A DNA stretch of 64,000 nucleotides from VAZQ01 sp963827585 (lineage in GTDB: Bacteria > Pseudomonadota > Alphaproteobacteria > Rhizobiales > Xanthobacteraceae). Each line of letters begins with the position of its first letter. The stretch's first letter is position 1. The stretch is from the NCBI GenBank assembly GCA_963827585.1, contig CAWHCK010000037.1, forward strand, positions 1 through 64,000. Direction: 5' to 3'. The notes under the pieces were generated by a model. It was not told the origin of the DNA, did not search any database, and saw only the letters and a list, made by a program, of their open reading frames with translations. This document shows positions 17,633-24,882 of this stretch, in pieces. The translations under genes were made by a program, and so were the position numbers.

Positions 17633-18508
17633 ATGACCGACACGACGAGGCTCAACGTCCAAACGAATTACGATGCGCCGCTGAGCATCGAGGAAGTGGA
17701 AGCGCGCGTGCAGGATAGTCGGGCGCGGCGCCGATCCCACGCACGCATCTCCGCCATCATCTATCCCATCATGACCATCGTCGGCACGCTCGTTGCCTGG
17801 GAATTCGGAGCTCGCGTTTTCGGCGTCCCGGCCTACCTCCTGCCCGCACCCACTGCGATCGCCGTCTCGCTTGCCGAGAACGCTGCGCTGCTCCTCAAGC
17901 ACGGCTGGGTGACGACGATCGAGATCGTGTTGGGGTTTCTGCTGAGCATCGTGGTCGGCGTCCCGCTCGCGCTCGCCATTTTCATGTGGCCGGCATTTTC
18001 CCGCTCGGTGCTGCCGCTTCTCGTCTCGTCGCAAGCCATGCCGAAAGTCGCGGTCGCGCCCTTGTTTCTGGTTTGGTTCGGGTTTGGACTGCTCCCGAAA
18101 GTGCTGATCGCGTTTCTCATCGCGTTCTTCCCGATCGTCATCGGCACGGTTGTGGGACTGGCATCGATCGAGCAGGAAAAGATCCATCTCGCGCGTTCGA
18201 TGGGGCTTGGAGCGGCCGCAACTTTCTTCAAGATCCGCCTGCCGAGCGCGCTGCCTTCGGTCTTCGGCGGCCTCAAGATTTCGATCACGCTGGCGGTCGT
18301 GGGCGCGGTGGTCGGCGAATTCGTCGGCGGCGACGCGGGCCTCGGTTACCTGCTCATGGTGGCCAACGGCAGCCTGGACACGCCGCTGCTGTTTGCGGGG
18401 CTGATCGCGCTGACGGTTCAAGGCATCGTGCTCTATTACCTCGTCGAGCTGGCCGAACGTTTGACCATTCCGCGCCAGACCGCTGCCGCGGTGGTAGGTC
18501 TGGCGTGA
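17633..18508 (+). CDS. ABC transporter permease (SsuC/TauC type)
   Basis: A 291-residue inner-membrane protein with about six transmembrane segments (AIIYPIMTIVGTLVAWEFG, IVLGFLLSIVVGVPLALAIF, VLIAFLIAFFPIVIGTVVG and others). The EAA loop that docks the ATPase is visible as ARSMGLGAAATFFKIRLPSA followed by GLKISITLAVVGAVVGEF. It starts ten bases after the ATPase stop and completes the binding protein/ATPase/permease set. A 40-residue cytoplasmic N terminus precedes the first segment. Confidence 0.95.
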   Translation: MTDTTRLNVQTNYDAPLSIEEVEARVQDSRARRRSHARISAIIYPIMTIVGTLVAWEFGARVFGVPAYLLPAPTAIAVSLAENAALLLKHGWVTTIEIVLGFLLSIVVGVPLALAIFMWPAFSRSVLPLLVSSQAMPKVAVAPLFLVWFGFGLLPKVLIAFLIAFFPIVIGTVVGLASIEQEKIHLARSMGLGAAATFFKIRLPSALPSVFGGLKISITLAVVGAVVGEFVGGDAGLGYLLMVANGSLDTPLLFAGLIALTVQGIVLYYLVELAERLTIPRQTAAAVVGLA

Positions 18509-18514
18509 TCGTGT

Positions 18515-18584
18515 CGCCGTGGCCCAGGTGGTGCAGTGGCCCCAGGTGAGTGGCCCAGGTGAGCGACCCGGGTGAGCGGCCCTG
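18515..18584 (+). repeat. Imperfect 13-base tandem repeats before the DHODH-like gene
   Basis: The spacer carries about five copies of GTGGCCCAGGTGA-like units (GTGGCCCAGGTG, GTGGCCCCAGGTGA, GTGGCCCAGGTGA, GCGACCCGGGTGA, GCGGCCCTGA). Slippage at such a repeat could change the distance between permease and downstream genes. Confidence 0.6.
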
Positions 18585-19665
18585 ATGTCGATCTATCGCA
18601 GGATCGTGCGGCCGCTCCTGTTCCAGCTGCGGCCCGATCAAGCCCATGCGGTCGGGCAGCTGGCGTTGCGCCCGAGCCTGCCGTGGCGCGGCGTAGCGGC
18701 TCTGGCCGGACTTGAGGTTGACGACCAGCGGCTGCGAACCCGGTTTGCCGGCGTCGATCTTCCCAATCCTGTCGGACTGGCGGCCGGCTTCGACAAGAAC
18801 TGCGAGCTGATCGGCGCCTTGTCGCATCTCGGCTTCGGTTTCTTGACCGTCGGCTCGATCATGCCCGAGCCCCGCACCGGCAACCCGTTCCCGCGTCTGG
18901 TTCGCTATCCGGAGACCGAGTCACTTGCCGACGCGATGGGCGTGCCGAGCCGGGGGCTCGAATATTGCGTCGCACGTCTCGAGCCGATGGAACGAGCGCA
19001 AGGTGCCGATCTTTGCCAATATCGGCGGGTTTTCCCCGCAAGCGATCGCGGCGAGTTTCTTCGCCGTCGAGCCGCATGTCGACGGCGTCGAGGTCAGCCT
19101 GATGTGCCCGAACCTGCTGCGCGCCGGCGAGCGCTTCGACGATATCGGGCTGCTCGAGCAGGTGCTCGCACGCATTGCGGCGCGCCGCAAACCCGTGATC
19201 GTCCGGGTTCCGAACGACACCGCCCGGTCAGCCGACCGTCTCGCACAGATGATCGAGCGTTGCGTCGAGGCCGGCGTCGAAGGCCTCAAAGTCGGAGGTG
19301 GACGGCCGCTGGCCGAGCTGCGTCTGGGCGTGAAGCAGGGGACGCTCCACGGCCGTGCCATTTTCGACGCGGCGCTGGAAAATGTCGCGCGCGCGGCAGG
19401 ATTGGCGCGTGGACGCATTGACATAAAGGGTAACGGCGGCGTCAGCAGCGCCGACGATGTCATCGCCATGGCGCGCGCCGGCGCGACTTGCGTCGATCTC
19501 TATTCGTCGTTCATCTACCGGGGTTGGAGCGTTGCGCGCGACATCAACCGGGAGCTCGCGCCGGCCTTCGGTCGGCTCGCGGCGGAGACCGCGGGTCGGG
19601 GCCTGGATGCCCGCACAGAGTGCCACGGGCCAAGAAATCCTGAGCGTGGAAATGTCCGAGCGTGA
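18585..19665 (+). pseudogene. Dihydroorotate dehydrogenase-like flavoprotein, one-base frameshift
   Basis: The ATG start opens MSIYRRIVRPLLFQLRPDQA, the helical membrane-associating start of class 2 DHODH, then FAGVDLPNPVGLAAGFDKN, GFGFLTVGSIMPEPRTGNP and ESLADAMGVPSRGLEY. Near 18983 one extra C breaks the frame; the other frame continues WNERKVPIFANIGGFSPQAI and ends with the FMN/phosphate region KGNGGVSSADDVIAMARAGA, LYSSFIYRGW. The loop that holds the catalytic base reads SLMCPNLL instead of NxSSPNT. Repaired length is about 359 residues. It lies inside a transporter/oxygenase operon, so it may act on another pyrimidine-like ring rather than in UMP synthesis. The last 14 bases overlap the next gene. 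Confidence 0.75.
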
Positions 19666-20980
19666 AACGATCCATCTGGCCGCCGATCTGTCGTTCCTGC
19701 ATACCGACTATCTGTGGAGGATGCCGGGCTCCTGGGTCGGCTATCCGTACTACAGCACGTCCGACTTCTACGAGGAGATTGCACGCATTGCCGCGCGCGG
19801 CGTGATGGATCTGTTGTTCTTCGGCGACAACGGCGGCACGTCGGAGGACTATGGCGGCGATCATCGCGCCGTCGTTCGCCTCGGCGCCAAATGGCCGCGC
19901 CACGATATGACGCCGATGATCCCGTTGCTGGCACGCGCCGTATCCGGCGTCGGCTTCGCGCTGACGATGTCGACGACCTATCATCATCCGTTCCACGTGG
20001 CGCGGATATTCAACGCGCTCGACCACGTGACCCGCGGCCGGATCGCCTGGAATGCCGTCACGTCGGCCTATAAGGGCGAAGCGGCGAATTGGGGCTTCGA
20101 CGTCATGCTGGATCACGACGAGCGCTACCTGCGCGCGCAGGAGCACTTGCAGGTGGCGTGCGCGCTCTGGGGCAGCGTCGAGCCCGACGCCCTGGTGTTC
20201 GACCGCGACAACGGCATATTCGTCGATCCCGACAAGGTGCATCGACTGGATTTTCGCGGCAAATACTTCAACGTGCGGGGACCGCTTCCGGCCTTGCCGT
20301 CGCCGCAGCAGCGGCCGGTCATCATCCAGGCCGGACAATCGGGGCCCGGAATGGATCTCGCCGCCAAGTATGCGGACATGCAATTCAGCACGCGGCGCAC
20401 GCTGCCGAGCATGAAGCAGCATCGTGCCGCCATCGATGCCAAGCTCGATTCGTTCGGGCGCAAGCCGCGCGATCTCGGAATTCTCTGGTCCATCCGCATT
20501 CAGGTCGCCCACTCGGAATCGGAAGCGCGCGAAAAGGAGCAACGTTTCCTGGATTCGGTTCCGCCGGAGGCCGGCCTGATCGAAATGTCCCAGCAATTCG
20601 GCGTTGATTTCTCCACCGCAGAACCCGGCATGCGTCTGGTCGACTTCGCCGAGCAGGTCCAATCGCAGCGCGGCAACCTCGGGAGCTTCGAGGAAATGCT
20701 GAAAACCACCGATCCGAACCTTACGGTTGCCGAATTCGGGCGCACCTTCATGACCAAGCGAATTCTCGTCGCGGCCGGCACGCCGAAATCCATCGTCGAC
20801 ACGCTCGAGCAACTGCACTACGAGACCGGCGCCAACGGCGGCTTCATCCTGGGTCGCGGATTTCATGCCATGGACAACATCCGCGAATTCGTCGAGCTGG
20901 TCGTGCCGGAGCTGCAACGGCGGGGCCTGTCGAAAACAAAATATGGCGGATCGACGCTGCGCGAGAATCTCAACGACTGA
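19652..20980 (+). CDS. LLM-class FMN-dependent monooxygenase (NtaA/SnaA/DszA family)
   Basis: A 442-residue bacterial-luciferase-like TIM-barrel protein. Landmarks are 'HLAADLSFLHTDYLWRMPGS', 'FYEEIARIAARGVMDLLFFG', 'LTMSTTYHHPFHVARIFNAL', 'GRIAWNAVTSAYKGEAANWG', 'ERYLRAQEHLQVACALWGS', 'RPVIIQAGQSGPGMDLAAKY' and a C-terminal 'GFILGRGFHAMDNIREFVEL'. The family uses FMNH2 supplied by a separate flavin reductase, and one is encoded at 23405. Substrates range over aminopolycarboxylates, sulfur heterocycles and pyrimidines. Translation is probably coupled to the DHODH-like gene (14-base overlap). Confidence 0.9.
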   Translation: MSERETIHLAADLSFLHTDYLWRMPGSWVGYPYYSTSDFYEEIARIAARGVMDLLFFGDNGGTSEDYGGDHRAVVRLGAKWPRHDMTPMIPLLARAVSGVGFALTMSTTYHHPFHVARIFNALDHVTRGRIAWNAVTSAYKGEAANWGFDVMLDHDERYLRAQEHLQVACALWGSVEPDALVFDRDNGIFVDPDKVHRLDFRGKYFNVRGPLPALPSPQQRPVIIQAGQSGPGMDLAAKYADMQFSTRRTLPSMKQHRAAIDAKLDSFGRKPRDLGILWSIRIQVAHSESEAREKEQRFLDSVPPEAGLIEMSQQFGVDFSTAEPGMRLVDFAEQVQSQRGNLGSFEEMLKTTDPNLTVAEFGRTFMTKRILVAAGTPKSIVDTLEQLHYETGANGGFILGRGFHAMDNIREFVELVVPELQRRGLSKTKYGGSTLRENLND

Positions 20981-21004
20981 ACTGCGGCCGATGGAATTTC
21001 ACTC

Positions 21005-23377
21005 ATGAACGATGCTGGCAAGACGCCCTTCGTCGGGCGCTCCATATTGCGCAAGGAGGATCAGCGCCTGCTGACCGGCCGCGGGCAATTCATCGCCGAT
21101 CTTGCGCTGCCGTCCATGCTCCACGCGGTATTCGTCCGGAGCCCGGTCGCCCATGCGCGCATCAACGCGGTGGACCTGTCGCGCGCCGCCTCGTCGCCCG
21201 GCGTGGTCTATGCCCTGAGCGGCACCGATCTCGCGCGGCTGTTGCCGCCGGTTCCCGACACCCAGCTCTCGTTGCCGAGCAAATGGACGACGATGGTGCA
21301 GCACAAATTCATCAATCCCCAGCAACCGCTCCTCGCCCACGACAAGGTCCGGCACGTCGGGGAGGCGGTCGCGGTCATCGTCGCGGAAAGTCGCTACGCC
21401 GCCGAGGATGCCGCGCAATTGGTCAGCCTCGATCTCGATCCCCTTCCCGCCGTGGTCGATCCCGAGGCCGCCTTGCGTCCCGGCGCAACCATCGTCCACG
21501 ATCGATTCGCCACCAACCTCATCGGCGCGTTCACGATCGGCAAGGGCGAGATCGACGCCGCGCTCGCGCGCGCTCCGCACCGGCTGCAACGGCGCTTTCA
21601 CCATCATCGCTACGTCGCCGCGCCGATGGAATGCCGCGGCGTGGTCGGCATGCACGACGCGCGGACCAATTCGTTGACGATCTGGTCGGCCACCCAGGTC
21701 GTGCATTGGGTCCGGCGCGAGGCGGCGGCGATGCTGCAGCTTCCGGAAGCCCGCGTGCGCTGCCTCGCACTCGATGTCGGCGGCGGCTTTGGCGTCAAAG
21801 GGCACGTCTACCCGGAAGACCTGCTGATTCCATTCCTGGCACGCAAGCTCGGGCGACCGGTGCAATGGATCGAGGATCGTCGCGAGCACTTGATATGCTC
21901 CTGTCATTCGCGCGACCAGCTCCACGATGTCGAGGTCGGATTCGACGCCGACGGCCGCATCCTGGCGCTGCGCGACCATTTCATCGTCGATTGCGGGGCG
22001 TGGAATCCGATCGGGGCCGGCGTGGTCTACAACACCGCCGTCCATCTGCTCGGCCCCTACAAGATCGACGCGGTCGCGATCGCTGCCAGGATCGCCGCCA
22101 CCAACAAGGTTCCGAACGCGCCCTATCGGGGAGCGGGCCGGCCGGAAGCGGCGTTCGCGATGGAGCGGACCATCGATCTCATTGCCGGCGTGCTCGGCCT
22201 CGAGCCCGCCGAGGTGCGCTTGCGCAACATGATCCGCGCCGACGAAATGCCTTATCGGGTGGGCATTCCCTATCGGGACGGCGAGCCGATCGTCTATGAC
22301 GGCGGCGACTATCAGGGGGCGCTGCGCAAGGCGCTGGCGGCGGTCGGCGGCGTCGCCGCATTTCGCAAGCGCCAGCAGACGGCGCGCCGCGACGGCCGCT
22401 ACCTCGGCCTTGGAATCGGCTGCTATGTCGAGGGAACCGGCGTGGGTCCGTTCGAGAGCGCGACGGTCCGGATCGACCCTTCCGGCAAGATTTTCGTGTC
22501 GTCCGGCGCTTGCCCGCAAGGTCAAGGCATGGAGACGATCTTTGCCCAGGTCGTGGCCGATGCCTGGTCCGTCGTTCCCGACGACGTCGTCATGGCGTTC
22601 GCGGACACCGGGGCGATCGCCATCGGGTTCGGGACCATCGCAAGCCGCAGCACCGTGACCTTGTCGGCGGCCATTCATGGCGCCAGCGAGCGGCTGCGCG
22701 CAAAGGTCTTCGCCATCGCCGCCAACATGTTGGAGTGCGCGGTCGGCGACCTCGAGCTGCGCAACGGCAGCGTCGGGATCGTCGGAGTGCCGGGTGCCGA
22801 GCTGTCGCTCGCCAAGCTGGCGCACGCGGCGCGTCCGGGCTGGGATCACGGCCGGCCGGTCGGCATCGATGCCGGACTGGAGGAGACCTACTACTACGAG
22901 CCGCCGACGGTCACATGGTCCTATGCGGCGCACGCTGCGGTGCTGGAGGTCGATATCGAGCTGGGGCGCGTGGGCATCGAGAAATATGTCATCGCGCACG
23001 ATTGCGGCGTGGTGGTCAATCCGATGCTGGTCGAGGGGCAGATCGTGGGCGGCGCCGCGCAAGGCATCGGCGGGGCGCTGTTGGAGGAGATCCACTACGA
23101 TGCCGAAGGACAGCTCCTCTCGGGTTCGTTCATGGACTACATGCTTCCGACCGCCTGCGAAATACCCGACATGCACCTCATCCACCAGCACTCGCCTTCA
23201 CCGCGCAATCCGCTCGGCGTCAAGGGCGTCGGCGAAGGCGGCCCGATTGCGCCTCCCGTCGTGATCGCAAACGCGGTATCCGACGCGCTCCGCCCCTTCA
23301 AGATCGAGTTCGATCGGACGCCGATAAAGCCGCAGATCATCGAGCAGGCCATTCGATCGGCGTCGCGCGCCGGTTGA
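21005..23377 (+). CDS. Xanthine dehydrogenase-family molybdopterin-binding large subunit
   Basis: A 790-residue molybdenum hydroxylase subunit. It opens FVGRSILRKEDQRLLTGRGQ, FIADLALPSMLHAVFVRSP, typical for the CoxL/CutL group. The active-site loop near residue 370 reads APYRGAGRPEA, the AYRGAGR form II signature, not the AYXCSFR loop of true CO dehydrogenase. The molybdenum-site glutamate lies in GVKGVGEGGP (about residue 743). Such enzymes hydroxylate N-heterocycles or aldehydes with water. No FAD-binding medium subunit or [2Fe-2S] small subunit gene is adjacent, which is unusual. It is 24 bases after the LLM monooxygenase, in the same operon. Confidence 0.93.
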   Translation: MNDAGKTPFVGRSILRKEDQRLLTGRGQFIADLALPSMLHAVFVRSPVAHARINAVDLSRAASSPGVVYALSGTDLARLLPPVPDTQLSLPSKWTTMVQHKFINPQQPLLAHDKVRHVGEAVAVIVAESRYAAEDAAQLVSLDLDPLPAVVDPEAALRPGATIVHDRFATNLIGAFTIGKGEIDAALARAPHRLQRRFHHHRYVAAPMECRGVVGMHDARTNSLTIWSATQVVHWVRREAAAMLQLPEARVRCLALDVGGGFGVKGHVYPEDLLIPFLARKLGRPVQWIEDRREHLICSCHSRDQLHDVEVGFDADGRILALRDHFIVDCGAWNPIGAGVVYNTAVHLLGPYKIDAVAIAARIAATNKVPNAPYRGAGRPEAAFAMERTIDLIAGVLGLEPAEVRLRNMIRADEMPYRVGIPYRDGEPIVYDGGDYQGALRKALAAVGGVAAFRKRQQTARRDGRYLGLGIGCYVEGTGVGPFESATVRIDPSGKIFVSSGACPQGQGMETIFAQVVADAWSVVPDDVVMAFADTGAIAIGFGTIASRSTVTLSAAIHGASERLRAKVFAIAANMLECAVGDLELRNGSVGIVGVPGAELSLAKLAHAARPGWDHGRPVGIDAGLEETYYYEPPTVTWSYAAHAAVLEVDIELGRVGIEKYVIAHDCGVVVNPMLVEGQIVGGAAQGIGGALLEEIHYDAEGQLLSGSFMDYMLPTACEIPDMHLIHQHSPSPRNPLGVKGVGEGGPIAPPVVIANAVSDALRPFKIEFDRTPIKPQIIEQAIRSASRAG

Positions 23378-23404
23378 CGAGCACCGCGCTCTGCCGGCGC
23401 CGGC

Positions 23405-23923
23405 TCAAAGATGCAAGAAGCCGCCGCGGAAATAGATCAGGGGATCGCCGCTGCCGCGCGCCGCGACCTCGACCACCCGGCCGACAGCGATCGTGGTCGC
23501 GAAATGCTCGATAGTTTTCTCCAGCACGCAATCGAGCACGCCGAGGGCGCTGTCGAAGACCGGCGCGCCGGTGGTCAGGGTGCTCCAGCGGCCGGGCTCG
23601 AAGCGGGCGGCACCTTTGGCGCCGGTCCTGCCTGCGAACATGTCGGCGACCGCCTGCGCGTCGCGGCCGAGATAGTTGATCGCGAAGTGGCGTGCATGCA
23701 GCACCGCCGCGAGCGCCGAGGTCTTGCTGTCGATCGACACCAGCATGGTCGGCGGATCGGCGCACACGTGGGTTGCCGACAGGCCGAGAAAACCGGCCGG
23801 GCCGTCGGCGCCCCGGGCGGTGACGATGGTGGCGCCGATCGCGCGTTCGCCCAGCGTGCGCCAGAACGTCTTGGCGTCGATCGGCTGCGACGGCGATCCC
23901 TTGCTGTCGGGTCCGTCCGTCAT
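23405..23923 (-). CDS. Flavin reductase family protein
   Basis: A 172-residue protein with the split-barrel flavin reductase fold: FWRTLGERAIGATIVTARGA, GPAGFLGLSATHVCADPPTM, LVSIDSKTSALAAVLHARHF, AINYLGRDAQAVADMFAG and a C-terminal YFRGGFLHL. It should reduce FMN with NAD(P)H. AGGA precedes the ATG. It is convergent with the molybdenum hydroxylase gene, 27 bases apart, and is the probable reductase partner of the LLM monooxygenase at 19652. Confidence 0.9.
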   Translation of the reverse strand: MTDGPDSKGSPSQPIDAKTFWRTLGERAIGATIVTARGADGPAGFLGLSATHVCADPPTMLVSIDSKTSALAAVLHARHFAINYLGRDAQAVADMFAGRTGAKGAARFEPGRWSTLTTGAPVFDSALGVLDCVLEKTIEHFATTIAVGRVVEVAARGSGDPLIYFRGGFLHL

Positions 23924-23948
23924 GAGCGTTCCTTGTCGGGCTGCAAGC

Positions 23949-24052
23949 TAGAGCGTGATTGCTTTAGGTTGAGTCGCAATCACGCTCTAGCTTTTTGTTT
24001 GAGCATGATCTTTTCGGAAAACCGGTACCCACTTTTCCGGATCATGCTCTAG
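23949..24052. repeat. Composite palindromic repeat (copy 1)
   Basis: Two joined palindromes: TAGAGCGTGATTGC...GCAATCACGCTCTAG (23949-23990) and GAGCATGATCTTTTCGGAAA...CCGGATCATGCTCTAG (24001-24052). The same composite, reversed, is at 35129-35232 and 35959-36062, and partial forms at 50370 and 51784. The end of this copy supplies the TAG stop codon of the DUF2141 gene. RNA from either strand would form long hairpins. Confidence 0.9.
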
Positions 24053-24513
24053 TAGCTCAGTCGCACCGGAAGACTGAGATTTCCGCCGTCGTACGTGAAC
24101 GCCGCATCCGTGAAGCCGGGCGGCCCGAAGAGCGAGGACGGATTGCGCGAGAAGCCGTAGCCCTGTTTGGGCTTGCCGAACAACCCGGTCTCCATCTGCG
24201 TCTCGTTGTGTTCCGCGTGGAACACGGCCACTGCATAGGTCCCGCCCGGAAGGCCGCTGAACACGCAGGTCGCCCGGCCGTCCTTGATGTGGGCGACCGC
24301 GCCGCGCATTTCGCGCCCCGGCTCGCGAAAGCCATTGGGCGAGGAATAGAGCCCGCAGCGCACCGACCCGCCGTCGTTGCGGACGCCGTCGACCGACACG
24401 CTCAATTTTCCCGGGGATTGGGCGACCGCTCCGGTAGCAACGGCAAGAACGAGAGCAACGGCAAGTGCGAGCGCGCCCGAGTTCAACGCCGGTTGAGTTT
24501 CGCAATCCATCAT
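24049..24513 (-). CDS. DUF2141 domain-containing exported protein
   Basis: A 154-residue protein. The ATG at 24513 has GGGAG five bases upstream. A signal peptide (ALALAVALVLAVATGAVAQS) precedes a single DUF2141 domain: LSVSVDGVRNDGGSVRCGLY, GRATCVFSGLPGGTYAVAVF, HAEHNETQMETGLFGKPKQG, YGFSRNP. The domain is an immunoglobulin-like beta sandwich of unknown function found in periplasmic or surface proteins. The stop codon lies inside a palindromic repeat. Confidence 0.88.
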   Translation of the reverse strand: MMDCETQPALNSGALALAVALVLAVATGAVAQSPGKLSVSVDGVRNDGGSVRCGLYSSPNGFREPGREMRGAVAHIKDGRATCVFSGLPGGTYAVAVFHAEHNETQMETGLFGKPKQGYGFSRNPSSLFGPPGFTDAAFTYDGGNLSLPVRLSY

Positions 24514-24882
24514 CTCGACTCCCGGCTGCGTCCGATCCAAATGGGCATCCTATTGGCCCCGACTATGCCGCGCTTGCGGCCCATGCGATAGACCACAAAA
24601 TCAAGATGATGCTCTGAATGTGAGGGCGGCGCCCCTGAGCAGCATCGAGCATTCGATCTCAGCACGTCGCATCCGTCATCCTGGTGAAGATACTGTCGGG
24701 CAATAGTTTCCTCCAATGAAACCGCAGGTAGCGGAACGATGCCCGCGGCGATCGATCACGCGGCGTGCGCTGCAGACTTGGTATTTCTTGGGCATTGCAG
24801 GTATAAAGAAAGGGACGCAAGGAAGAGCCGATCTCGACATCGGACAGGGACGACGGCCGTAAGCAACTGGACCTGGGGTGTC
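24514..24882. other. Divergent intergenic region
   Basis: About 370 bases between the minus-strand DUF2141 gene and the plus-strand cyclase gene. In-frame codons extend the cyclase frame back to 24739, but without homology. No operator or RNA is recognisable; both promoters presumably lie here. Confidence 0.35.

Noticed and set aside
20999..23191. 730-codon open frame on the minus strand opposite the molybdenum hydroxylase gene
   Set aside because: It is Arg/Asp/Gly/His-rich with no domain resemblance, a mirror of a GC-rich coding strand; the plus-strand protein has clear motifs.
21005..23377. True carbon monoxide dehydrogenase large subunit (coxL)
   Set aside because: The active-site loop is PYRGAGR (form II) and no coxM/coxS genes are present.
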